A DNA stretch of 50,732 nucleotides from Bacteroidota bacterium (GCA_013286305.1 JABDFW010000015.1:1-50732); one strand, 5' to 3'. Counted from the first letter of the stretch, positions 9,155 through 17,482 are shown. A program made the numbers and translations. The notes: generated by a model from the letters alone, not told the origin.

Positions 9155-10753
9155 ATGGCCAAAACTCAAAAAATAGAAAAAGAAGAACCTTTAGCAAAAA
9201 AACTCTGGAAAGCTGCCGATAAGCTCCGTAAAAACATGGACGCTGCCGAATACAAACACGTTGTATTGGGCTTGATATTTCTGAAATACATATCAGACGC
9301 TTTTGAAGAACTTTATAAAAAATTGGTGGCACAGAAAAGTGAAGGTGCAGACCCCGAGGATAAAAATGAATACTTAGCGGAAAAGGTGTTTTTTGTTCCT
9401 GCCACGGCCCGTTGGAATTTTATACAGGGCAAGGCAACACAACCTACAATCGGTAAAGACATTGATGAGGCGATGGATGCCATTGAAAAGGACAACCCTT
9501 CTCTGCGCGGTGTGTTGCCAAAAGTATTTGCGCAGGAAAAATTAGACAAAACAAATCTTGGCGGCCTTGTAAATCTTGTTGGTTCTGCAACGCTGGGTAC
9601 CAAAGAAGCGCAAAGCAAAGATCTGTTGGGGCAGGTGTTTGAATATTTTTTAGGCGAGTTTGCTTTAGCTGAAGGTAAAAAAGGCGGCCAGTTTTATACC
9701 CCTGCAAGCGTAGTAAAATTATTGGTAGAAATGCTTGAACCTTATGAAGGCCGCGTATTTGACCCCTGCTGCGGCAGCGGCGGTATGTTTGTACAAAGCG
9801 AAAAATTTGTAAACAATCACCAGGATTATTACAAAAAAAAGGGCAAGCAGGGTTTATCCTTAAATCCGGCCGACCGTATTTCTATCTACGGGCAGGAAAG
9901 TAACCAGACCACCTGGCGCTTGGCTAAAATGAATTTATCTATTCGCGGTATTGACAGCAGCAATGTTAAATGGAATAATGAAGGTTCTTTTTTAAACGAC
10001 ATGCATAAAGACCTGAAAGCAGATTATATAATGGCAAATCCGCCATTTAACGACAGCGACTGGAGTGGCGAGCTGCTGCGTGATGATGCCCGCTGGAAAG
10101 TGCTCGGCGAAAAATTTGTACCACCGGCAGGCAATGCAAACTATGCTTGGATACTGCATTTTCTTTATCACCTGGCGCCCACAGGGCAGGCAGGTTTTGT
10201 ATTATCCAAAGGGTCGTTAACTACCAACACCACCGGTGAAGGCGAGATAAGAAAAGCACTAATCGAAAAAGGTTTAGTGGATTGCATTGTAAATTTGCCT
10301 ACCAAGTTGTTTTTAAATACACAAATACCCGCATGCCTCTGGTTTCTATCCCGCAACAAAACAAACGGAAAGTTTAGAAAACGGGACAATGAAATACTAT
10401 TTATGGATGCCCGCAATATGGGCTTTCTAATAAACCGTAAAAACAGGGATTTAAGCGAAGATGATATAGCATTAATTGCAGGCACATACCATAACTGGCG
10501 TAACCCTGACGGTAATTATATTGATGTTGCCGGCTTTTGCAAAGCGGCGGCAGTTGAAGAAGTAAAAAACCTGAATTATGTATTAACTCCCGGGCGTTAT
10601 GTTGGTTTAGCGGATGAAGAAGATGATTTTAATTTTGAAGAACGGTTTACAACATTGAAAGCGGAATTAGAAAAACAGGTACAGGAAGAAGATGCTTTAA
10701 ACAAGGCAATAGCTGAAAATTTAGCAAAAATTAAATTAACGGGAAATGGATAA
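9155..10753 (+). CDS. hsdM: Type I restriction-modification methyltransferase subunit HsdM
   Basis: The N6-adenine methyltransferase subunit of a type I restriction-modification complex (M2S or R2M2S). From the ATG at 9155 it is 532 residues, normal for HsdM; an in-frame ATG at 9101 adds 18 residues without family match. The N-terminal HsdM bundle (LWKAADKLRKNMDAAEYKHVVLGLIFLKY, written here in parts: LWKAADKLR, then LGLIFLKYISDAFE) precedes the catalytic part, which has the SAM-binding motif DPCCGSGG at about 203-210 and the catalytic NPPF at 295-298, typical of gamma-class adenine methylases. It opens an operon: the HEPN gene overlaps its end by eight bases. Confidence 0.95.
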   Translation: MAKTQKIEKEEPLAKKLWKAADKLRKNMDAAEYKHVVLGLIFLKYISDAFEELYKKLVAQKSEGADPEDKNEYLAEKVFFVPATARWNFIQGKATQPTIGKDIDEAMDAIEKDNPSLRGVLPKVFAQEKLDKTNLGGLVNLVGSATLGTKEAQSKDLLGQVFEYFLGEFALAEGKKGGQFYTPASVVKLLVEMLEPYEGRVFDPCCGSGGMFVQSEKFVNNHQDYYKKKGKQGLSLNPADRISIYGQESNQTTWRLAKMNLSIRGIDSSNVKWNNEGSFLNDMHKDLKADYIMANPPFNDSDWSGELLRDDARWKVLGEKFVPPAGNANYAWILHFLYHLAPTGQAGFVLSKGSLTTNTTGEGEIRKALIEKGLVDCIVNLPTKLFLNTQIPACLWFLSRNKTNGKFRKRDNEILFMDARNMGFLINRKNRDLSEDDIALIAGTYHNWRNPDGNYIDVAGFCKAAAVEEVKNLNYVLTPGRYVGLADEEDDFNFEERFTTLKAELEKQVQEEDALNKAIAENLAKIKLTGNG

Positions 10754-11156
10754 TCTTGATATACGGTGGAAACAACGTTTTCAGAATTTCGTTAAGGCCC
10801 TTGCCCAATTACAGGAATTTATAGATAAAGGCAGTTTGAACAAATTTGAGGAGCAGGGTTTAATAAAAGCTTTTGAATATACCTATGAGCTGGCATGGAA
10901 TACCATTAAAGATTATTACAGTAACCAGGGTGTAACCGATATTCAGGGCAGCAGAGATGCCTTTAAATTGGCGGCCGGCAGGGATTTAATTAAAAATGCC
11001 GGGCGCTGGATGGATATGGTAAACAGCAGGATTAAAACGGTACATACTTATGACGAAAAAGTGGCTGCTGAAATAGTCGCTGATATTTTAGCACACTACC
11101 ACCCAATGTTTGTTCAACTGCAAACCCGGCTGCAAATAGAATATTTACAAGATTAA
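10746..11156 (+). CDS. HepT-like HEPN protein (HI0074 family), putative RNase toxin
   Basis: A 136-residue helical protein of the nucleotidyltransferase substrate-binding family (HI0074 type, PF08780), a HEPN fold. The RX4HXY motif that forms the RNase active site in HEPN toxins is intact: R95, H100, Y102 in SRIKTVHTYDE. In the studied MntA-HepT pairs HepT is the toxic RNase, and MntA silences it by adding AMP to the tyrosine of this motif. The gene overlaps hsdM by eight bases and precedes the nucleotidyltransferase start by only three bases, so translation of all three is probably coupled. Toxicity is inferred. A non-toxic, purely structural role of this HI0074-like branch remains possible. 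Confidence 0.88.
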   Translation: MDNLDIRWKQRFQNFVKALAQLQEFIDKGSLNKFEEQGLIKAFEYTYELAWNTIKDYYSNQGVTDIQGSRDAFKLAAGRDLIKNAGRWMDMVNSRIKTVHTYDEKVAAEIVADILAHYHPMFVQLQTRLQIEYLQD

Positions 11157-11159
11157 CAA

Positions 11160-12611
11160 ATGAAATATGGACTAACAGGCAGCATTATTGACAGCATACA
11201 ACAAGTGCTGGAAACCAACCCAAAAGTGGATAAGGCTTTTTTGTTTGGCTCCCGTGCTAAAGGCAATTATAAAGAAGGCTCTGATATAGACCTCGCGGTA
11301 AAAGGGCAGGAATTGAGCTTTGCTGATATACTTAATTTAATTGGCAAGTTAGAAGATTTAAACCTGCCCTACAAAGTTGACTTATTAGATTACAATACCA
11401 TAAAAGAACCTGCCTTAATAGAACACATAGACAGGGTTGGCATTGAATTTTATAGCAGGTGGAAGGAATATAAATTGAGTGAATTGATGGAACTTATTGG
11501 AGGCGGAACACCAAAAACATCAGTTACAGAATATTGGGGGGGCAGCATTCCCTGGCTTTCTGTTACAGATTTTAATAATGGGAAAAAATTTTGCTTTGAT
11601 GCCGAAAAAAAAATAACAGAAAAAGGATTACAAAATAGCAGCACTAAAATTTTAAAGAAAGGGCAAATTATAATTTCAGCACGAGGTACGGTAGGGGTTA
11701 TTTCAATGCTTGGCCGCGATATGGCGTTTAATCAATCAAATTATGGGGTAGATGCCAAAAAAGAAATAACAACAAATGAATTTCTTTATTATTTATTAAA
11801 ATCTAATCTTGCTAATTTTATATCGGCTTCTTATGGGGCCGTATTTGATACAATAACCAAAGAAACATTTAATCAAATTAAAATTTCCTTACCGCCGCTT
11901 CCTGAACAAGTCACCATCTCTTCCATCCTCAGCAGCTTAGATGATAAAATAGATTTACTGCACCGCCAAAACAAAACCTTAGAACAATTAGCAGAAACGC
12001 TATTTAGGCAATGGTTTGTTGAGGAGGCGGAGGGGGATGGAGTAAAGTTAGGTGATGTTGTAAAAACATCTTCTGGCGGAACACCTTCCCGCTCCAGGAT
12101 GGAATATTACTTCAATGGAACAATAAAATGGGTTAAATCAAAAGAACTGCAAGGCAGCTTCATTTTCGAAACGGAAGAAATGATTACTGCTGAAGCAATA
12201 AAAAACTCATCAGCAAAACTATTCCCAGAAAATACAATTCTAATTGCAATGTATGGCGCTACTGTTGGTGAATATGGGATATTAGCCGAGCCAGCGACCT
12301 GTAACCAAGCAATTTGTGCATTAATTCCAAATGAAAATTATCCATATACATTTTTATTTATTCTAACAAAATACAATAAGGAAAACTTAATTGGTTTGGC
12401 TGGTGGATCTGCCCAACAAAATATTAGTCAGGAGTTGATTAAAGATTTTGAAATACCGAAATCAAAAGAGAAAATAAAAAAATTTCACAATACTGTCGGG
12501 CCAATGTTTAAAAAAATAAAATCAAATACAAATCAAATCCGCACCCTTACCCAACTTCGAGATACACTATTGCCAAAACTGATAGGCGGAGAGGTTAGGG
12601 TAAAAATGTAA
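11160..12611 (+). CDS. hsdS: MntA-like nucleotidyltransferase fused to HsdS specificity subunit
   Basis: A 483-residue fusion. Residues 1-100 form a minimal nucleotidyltransferase with the exact GSX10DXD motif (G30, S31, D42, D44) and a third acidic residue in VDLLDY (D74), the arrangement of MntA-type antitoxins. At residue 101 (WKEYKLSEL) a complete HsdS begins: first target recognition domain (GGGTPKTSVTEYWG), central conserved helix (PPLPEQ to LAETLFRQWF, about 246-287), second recognition domain (SGGTPSRSRMEYY), and the closing helix ending LLPKLIGGEV. There is no stop between the parts. GGAAGGA eight bases before a TTG at the junction could permit internal initiation, but this would lose the first conserved HsdS residues. 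A sequencing indel that removed a stop cannot be excluded. HsdS dictates the DNA target of the complex. Confidence 0.9.
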   Translation: MKYGLTGSIIDSIQQVLETNPKVDKAFLFGSRAKGNYKEGSDIDLAVKGQELSFADILNLIGKLEDLNLPYKVDLLDYNTIKEPALIEHIDRVGIEFYSRWKEYKLSELMELIGGGTPKTSVTEYWGGSIPWLSVTDFNNGKKFCFDAEKKITEKGLQNSSTKILKKGQIIISARGTVGVISMLGRDMAFNQSNYGVDAKKEITTNEFLYYLLKSNLANFISASYGAVFDTITKETFNQIKISLPPLPEQVTISSILSSLDDKIDLLHRQNKTLEQLAETLFRQWFVEEAEGDGVKLGDVVKTSSGGTPSRSRMEYYFNGTIKWVKSKELQGSFIFETEEMITAEAIKNSSAKLFPENTILIAMYGATVGEYGILAEPATCNQAICALIPNENYPYTFLFILTKYNKENLIGLAGGSAQQNISQELIKDFEIPKSKEKIKKFHNTVGPMFKKIKSNTNQIRTLTQLRDTLLPKLIGGEVRVKM

Positions 12612-12641
12612 TTATTATTGCATATACTTGTAAATAGCAAA

Positions 12642-13466
12642 ATGAAATACAACCCCCAAATACATCACCGCAGGTCAATCCGTTTAAAAGGATATGATTA
12701 TTCGCAGGCAGGGGCGTATTTTATTACCATTTGTGTAAAAGACAGGGAATGTTTATTTGGAAAAATTATACACGGTGAAATGATATTGAACGATGCAGGA
12801 AAAATTGCCTGTAATGAATGGTTAAAAACACCGCAATTACGCCCCAATGTGGAATTGGATGTATTTGTAATAATGCCAAACCACATGCACGGCATTATTA
12901 TAATTAATGGCCCGGCCGTATTGCATACGCGTAGGGGCGAATTGAATTCGCCCAATAATAATGATAATACGCCCAATAATGATGATACGCCCAATAATGA
13001 TAATGCCGATGATGGTAGGGGCGAATTGAATTCGCCCAATAATAATGATAATACGCCCAATAACAATGATAATACGCCCAATAATAATGATAATACGCCC
13101 AATAACAATGATGCCGATGATCGTAGGGGCGAATTGAATTCGCCCAATAATAATGATAATACGCCCAATAATGATAATAATAATGATGATAATATTAAAA
13201 AGGGCGAATTCAATTCGCCCCTACCGCATTCACCATCCCAAACAATTGGCGCGATTGTACGCGGTTATAAATCATCGGTAACTAAACAAATAAATATTTT
13301 ACGTAATGGCGGCGATACGGGCGCAATGCATTACGCCCACCCGGTAATTTGGCAACGTAATTATTACGAAAACATCATCCGCAACCAGCAATCATATCAA
13401 ACCATTTCCAATTACATTATTAATAACCCTGCAAAATGGAACGAGGATAAATTTTTTATGTCATGA
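12642..13466 (+). CDS. REP-associated tyrosine transposase (RAYT) with an in-frame REP array
   Basis: An IS200-like Y1 transposase (PF01797) of the RAYT group, 274 residues from the ATG at 12642; a TTG at 12618 is less likely. The HUH motif is PNHMHGI (H81, H83) and the C-terminal helix with the presumed catalytic tyrosine lies in the family-typical WQRNYYENIIRNQQSY and YIINNPAKW. Between these halves, residues about 97-195 are an insert rich in Asn, Asp and Pro, built of RGELNSP and NNNDNTP repeats. This insert is the translation of REP palindromes and 21-base repeats (separate entry). The frame is kept throughout. The gene ends in an ATGA overlap with hsdR, so it does not interrupt the operon. 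Whether it is still active is unknown. Confidence 0.88.
   Translation: MKYNPQIHHRRSIRLKGYDYSQAGAYFITICVKDRECLFGKIIHGEMILNDAGKIACNEWLKTPQLRPNVELDVFVIMPNHMHGIIIINGPAVLHTRRGELNSPNNNDNTPNNDDTPNNDNADDGRGELNSPNNNDNTPNNNDNTPNNNDNTPNNNDADDRRGELNSPNNNDNTPNNDNNNDDNIKKGEFNSPLPHSPSQTIGAIVRGYKSSVTKQINILRNGGDTGAMHYAHPVIWQRNYYENIIRNQQSYQTISNYIINNPAKWNEDKFFMS
12931..13224. repeat. REP palindromes, three direct and one inverted, inside the RAYT gene
   Basis: A 23-base unit occurs at 12931-12953, 13015-13037 and 13123-13145, each GTAG followed by the palindrome GGGCGAATTGAATTCGCCC. An exact inverted copy is at 13202-13224, ending in CTAC. The GTAG tetranucleotide beside a palindrome is the hallmark of REP sequences recognised by RAYT proteins. 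Between the units are variants of a 21-base repeat (AATAATAATGATAATACGCC plus C). Unit spacings of 84 and 108 bases are multiples of three, so the reading frame stays open. Confidence 0.9.
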
Positions 13467-16400
13467 AACCCATCACCGAAAATATTATAGAAAGCCTTGC
13501 TATAACAACCCTGCAAAACCTGGGCTGGGGTTATATACATGGTTTGGCTATTGCCCCCGGTGCTGAATTAGCGGAAAGAGAAAATTTTGAACAGGTTATA
13601 TTAACAGAACGCTTGCGCAAAGCGGTTGCAGTATTAAATCCCGGCATCCCCGCCTATGCGCAGGAACAGGCCATTCAAAAAGTATTGCGTATTTATTCGC
13701 CTGACCTGTTGCATAACAATGAAACTTTCCACCAAATGTTGGTTGAAAGGGTAAAAATTCCCTACCAGCAGGATGGCTTTGAACGCAGTTATGAAGTAGC
13801 ATTAATAGATTTTGAAAATGTACTAAACAATGAATTTTTAGGGGTTAACCAATACACGATTGTTGAAAAAAATCAAAACAAGCGCCCCGATGTGTTGTTG
13901 TTTATTAACGGTATCCCACTTGTAGTAATTGAATTAAAAAACGCTGCGGGCGAAAAAGCCACCATGCGCAAAGCATTTGAGCAACTGCAAACATATAAAG
14001 CCACTATACCCGGCCTGTTCACTTATAATGCCATTTGTGTAATATCCGACGGTATGGAGTGTAAAGCGGGCAGCGTAACCGCAGGATTTAGCCGTTTTAT
14101 GAACTGGAAAACTGCAGATGGCAGAAAAGAAGCTTCGCGTTTTAATCCTCAGTTAGAGATATTGCTGAAAGGGATGTTTAACCCCGCCACGCTGTTAGAT
14201 TTGGTACGCAATTTTATTGTTTTTGAAAAAAATAAAAAGGAAGATCCCAGCACAGGCATTATTCAAATTGAAACAGAAAAAAAGTTAGCGGCCTATCATC
14301 AATATTATGCGGTAAACAAAGCTGTTGAATCAACCATTACCGCATCAGGTATAAACGGTGATAAAAAGGGCGGTGTGGTATGGCATACCCAGGGCTCTGG
14401 CAAAAGCCTGAGCATGGTGTTTTATGCTGGTAAGCTTATTACCGCGCCTGCAATGCAAAACCCAACCATCGTAGTAATCACCGACCGTAACGACTTAGAT
14501 GATCAGTTGTTTGACACCTTCGCCGCCAGCAAACAGTTATTAAGGCAGGAACCTGTACAGGCAAAAGACAGGGAACATCTAAAAGAGTTGCTGAAAGTTG
14601 CAAGCGGTGGTATTGTTTTTGCCACCATTCAGAAATTTTTTCCCGAAGGGCATGCCTCCGTTTATGACCGGCTTTCTGAGAGGAGGAACATTGTGGTGAT
14701 AGCAGACGAAGCGCACCGGACGCAATATGGATTTGAATCTTCCATTAAAGAAATAAAAGACAAAAACACCAAAGTAATAATTGGGCAGCGTATCGCTTAC
14801 GGCTTTGCAAAATACATGCGTGACGCATTAAAAAATGCTACGTACATTGGTTTTACGGGAACGCCGATAGAAAGCGCAGATATAAATACACCGCAGGTAT
14901 TTGGCCAATATATAGACGTGTATGATATTTCGCAGGCGGTCGCGGATGGCGCCACCGTCCGTATTTACTACGAAAGCCGCTTAGCGAAAGTTAACTTAGA
15001 CGAAGAGGGCAGGCGGTTGATTGAAGAGTTTGATGCAGAACTGGAACAGGATGAAGAGATAACTGAAAAACAAAAGGCTAAGGCTAAATGGACAAAATTA
15101 GAGGCGATTGTTGGTAATATTGACCGTATTAAAAACTTAGCCAAAGACATTGTACAACATTTTGAGCAACGGCAAAAAGTATTTGACGGAAAGGCGATGA
15201 TCGTAGCGATGAGCAGAAGGATTGCCGCGACATTATACAACGAAATAATTGCTTTAAGGCCTGGATGGCATGATGATGACCTAAAAAAAGGGGTTATTAA
15301 AGTAGTAATGACTGCCTCAAGTGATGAAGGGCCGGTGCTGTCAAAATTTAAGACCACAAAGCAAGAGCGGAAGGGCTTAGCTGATCGGATGAAAGACCCT
15401 GCCGATACCCTGCGTTTGGTAATTGTGCGTGATATGTGGCTGACAGGTTTTGATGCGCCCTGTTTGCATACTTTATACATTGACAAACCCATGAGAGGGC
15501 ACAACCTGATGCAGGCGATTGCAAGGGTAAACCGTGTTTTCAATGACAAGCCGGGTGGCTTAGTGGTTGATTATTTAGGCATAGCTACGGACCTTAAAAA
15601 AGCATTATCCTTTTATTCAGATGCAGGCGGGAAGGGTGACCCAACAGAAAAGCTTGAAAAGGCAGTTGGGTTAATGACAGAAAAATTTGAAATCGTTCAG
15701 CAATTTTTTAATGAAAAAGCAAAAACTCAAAATGATATTATACTGGAAGAGCCCGAAGCATATTATGAAAATAGCTTCCGGTTCAACTACAGGAGATTTT
15801 TTCATGTTTCTTCCGAAGAAAAATTATCAATTATCCTGCAGGCCGAAGAGCATATTTTAGGTTTACAGGATGGTAAAGCCCGTTTTATAAGAGAGGTTAC
15901 ATTATTAAGCCAGGTGTTTGCGTTATCCGTTCCAAATGAAAAGGCATTGGCCATTAAAGATGATATTGCTTTTTTCCAGGCTGTAAAAGCGAGGCTGGTA
16001 AAATTTGAAGGCACAGGAACCGGGAGATCAGATATTGAAATAGAAACAACCATCAAACAAATAGTTGATGAAGCATTAAGCTCAGATAAAGTAATTGACA
16101 TTTTTGAAGCGGCAGGAATTGAAAGGCCGGAAATATCGGAGTTAGAAGTGCTTTCAGATGATTTTCTTTTAGAAGTAAAAGGGATGAAGCACCAGAATTT
16201 GGCTTTGGAATTATTGAAGAAATTATTGAATGACGAAATAAAAACACGCGCCAAAACCAATTTAGTAAAGAGCCGGAAATTATTGGAGATGTTGGAGGGT
16301 GCAATAAACCGGTACCAAAATAATTTGCTCACCACTGCTGAAATTATACAGGAACTCATCAATATTGCAAAAGAAGTTAAAGAAGCCGACAAAGAAGGCG

Positions 16401-16699
16401 AGAAGCTTGGTTTAACAAAAGACGAAGTAGCTTTTTATAATGCATTAGAGGTGAACGACAGCGCGGTTCAGGTTTTGGGTAATGACCAGTTAAAAGAGAT
16501 AGCAAGAGAAATAACCGATAAAGTAAAGGCTAATGCAACCATTGACTGGACGATAAGAGAAAGTGCAAGAGCAAAACTTATGGTGATAGTAAAACGCACC
16601 CTGACAAAATGGGGCTATCCACCCGATAAGCAGGCAAAAGCAATTGAAACTGTATTAAAGCAAGCCGAGCTAATGGCAGACTACTTCACAAAAAATTAA
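13463..16699 (+). CDS. hsdR: Type I restriction enzyme motor/nuclease subunit HsdR
   Basis: The 1078-residue restriction and translocation subunit. The N-terminal nuclease has the PD-(D/E)xK arrangement RPDVLL...VVIELKN (D143, E157, K159). The SF2 motor follows: Walker A HTQGSGKS (308-315), DEAH (415-418), then FTGTP, and a second RecA domain with TGFDAPCL and MQAIARVNR. The C-terminal helical part binds the methylase core. All catalytic residues are present, so restriction activity is expected when combined with HsdM and HsdS. The ATG overlaps the RAYT stop by four bases (ATGA), indicating coupled translation. A hairpin after the stop may end the operon. Confidence 0.95.
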   Translation: MKPITENIIESLAITTLQNLGWGYIHGLAIAPGAELAERENFEQVILTERLRKAVAVLNPGIPAYAQEQAIQKVLRIYSPDLLHNNETFHQMLVERVKIPYQQDGFERSYEVALIDFENVLNNEFLGVNQYTIVEKNQNKRPDVLLFINGIPLVVIELKNAAGEKATMRKAFEQLQTYKATIPGLFTYNAICVISDGMECKAGSVTAGFSRFMNWKTADGRKEASRFNPQLEILLKGMFNPATLLDLVRNFIVFEKNKKEDPSTGIIQIETEKKLAAYHQYYAVNKAVESTITASGINGDKKGGVVWHTQGSGKSLSMVFYAGKLITAPAMQNPTIVVITDRNDLDDQLFDTFAASKQLLRQEPVQAKDREHLKELLKVASGGIVFATIQKFFPEGHASVYDRLSERRNIVVIADEAHRTQYGFESSIKEIKDKNTKVIIGQRIAYGFAKYMRDALKNATYIGFTGTPIESADINTPQVFGQYIDVYDISQAVADGATVRIYYESRLAKVNLDEEGRRLIEEFDAELEQDEEITEKQKAKAKWTKLEAIVGNIDRIKNLAKDIVQHFEQRQKVFDGKAMIVAMSRRIAATLYNEIIALRPGWHDDDLKKGVIKVVMTASSDEGPVLSKFKTTKQERKGLADRMKDPADTLRLVIVRDMWLTGFDAPCLHTLYIDKPMRGHNLMQAIARVNRVFNDKPGGLVVDYLGIATDLKKALSFYSDAGGKGDPTEKLEKAVGLMTEKFEIVQQFFNEKAKTQNDIILEEPEAYYENSFRFNYRRFFHVSSEEKLSIILQAEEHILGLQDGKARFIREVTLLSQVFALSVPNEKALAIKDDIAFFQAVKARLVKFEGTGTGRSDIEIETTIKQIVDEALSSDKVIDIFEAAGIERPEISELEVLSDDFLLEVKGMKHQNLALELLKKLLNDEIKTRAKTNLVKSRKLLEMLEGAINRYQNNLLTTAEIIQELINIAKEVKEADKEGEKLGLTKDEVAFYNALEVNDSAVQVLGNDQLKEIAREITDKVKANATIDWTIRESARAKLMVIVKRTLTKWGYPPDKQAKAIETVLKQAELMADYFTKN

Positions 16700-16723
16700 T
16701 CTTTTCTAATCATCGGCTTTCTA

Positions 16724-16790
16724 AAATATCTCTCCGTTATAAAACTACTTCTGCTACTAATTATTTTAGTTAAATGAGAGATATTTTTAC
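16724..16790 (+). terminator. Possible terminator after hsdR
   Basis: AAAATATCTCTC (16724-16735) is complementary to GAGAGATATTTT (16777-16788), giving a 12-base-pair A/T-rich stem with a 41-base loop, and the 3' arm runs into TTTTTA. It lies 25 bases after the hsdR stop. The long loop makes this a moderate candidate. Confidence 0.4.
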
Positions 16791-16953
16791 TAAATAATTT
16801 GGCAATCTCAAATACCTTTCGTACCTTGTAAAAGATTTGCAACACCTGTTTTCCGGGTGTTCTGTTGTTCACTAGAACAATGCCATGCTAAAAGCAAGCA
16901 CCACATTAAATTTCAAAACCCTAAATTTCGGGTCAGAAAAAAATGAAAAAAAT

Positions 16954-17220
16954 ATGCTTATTTGTACGGTTGTGTACGGTTTGGGTTTAGTTTAACGGGC
17001 TTTTCCATTTTTTATAGGGGCATAGCTTGACAAAAACGTCACCATTGGCGTAAAAGTGTAAAGCTGGTTTTACTGACTGGTTGGAGATGGTTGATTTGTT
17101 GCCTATTCTTCAATTCGTGTGTCGTGCAACTGCCGGTAGGCAAGTTCGCCTCGTCGTGTTATGGAAACTAAAAAAAAACAAAAAAATTATGCTTATTTGT
17201 ACGGTTGTGTACGGTTTGGG
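16954..17220. repeat. Direct repeat, 32 bp identical, 235 bp apart
   Basis: ATGCTTATTTGTACGGTTGT followed by GTACGGTTTGGG occurs at 16954-16985 and again at 17189-17220. A second pair of related segments beginning ACAAAAACGT follows each copy (near 17030 and 17385), so the order of repeats is conserved and the whole probably arose by an old duplication that has since diverged. Confidence 0.7.
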
Positions 17221-17448
17221 GGAATATGGAGCCTTACGCTCTACGCTGCATGCTTTACGCGATGAAAACCCAAGAGTTTATAGCATAAAGCTTGAGGCCT
17301 TTAATCCTTATGATCCCCGCCTGAATGACACAGTCGGGCAGGCCATAAATCTATTAAAATCGTGGTTCAGACAGTAATAATCTTACAAAAACGTTGTCAT
17401 TGGCGTAAACCTGTAAGATTGGCGGGTAAAAGTTGATTTGTGGTTGAA

Positions 17449-17482
17449 AGACCCCGAGGGTTTTTGAAAACCCTCGGGGTCT
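17449..17482. repeat. GC-rich palindrome, 16-bp perfect stem
   Basis: AGACCCCGAGGGTTTT (17449-17464) and its exact complement (17467-17482) around a two-base TG centre. It has the same plan as the palindrome at 4893-4925 (AGAC, a variable block, then TTT and the mirror image). It has no long T tract on either strand and no adjacent gene to end, so a dispersed palindromic element is more likely than a dedicated terminator. Confidence 0.7.

Noticed and set aside
12931..13145. Regularly spaced repeats resembling a CRISPR array
   Set aside because: The segments between the repeats are themselves repetitive, the units are palindromic with GTAG, the last copy is inverted, and all lie in an open transposase frame. 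No cas genes are present.
12698..13213. 171-codon ORF on the minus strand with LLLGVLSLL repeats
   Set aside because: It is the antisense image of the REP and 21-base repeats in the RAYT gene; its hydrophobic repeat is a by-product of the DNA repeat.
14968..15549. 193-codon ORF on the minus strand within hsdR
   Set aside because: Antisense to the motor domain of HsdR, no family features.
15802..16392. 196-codon ORF on the minus strand within hsdR
   Set aside because: Serine-rich antisense shadow of the lysine/glutamate-rich C-terminal helices of HsdR.
17081..17377. 98-codon ORF on the plus strand
   Set aside because: Its first half runs through repeat sequence; only the tail looks protein-like, so it is reported as a possible remnant and not as a gene.
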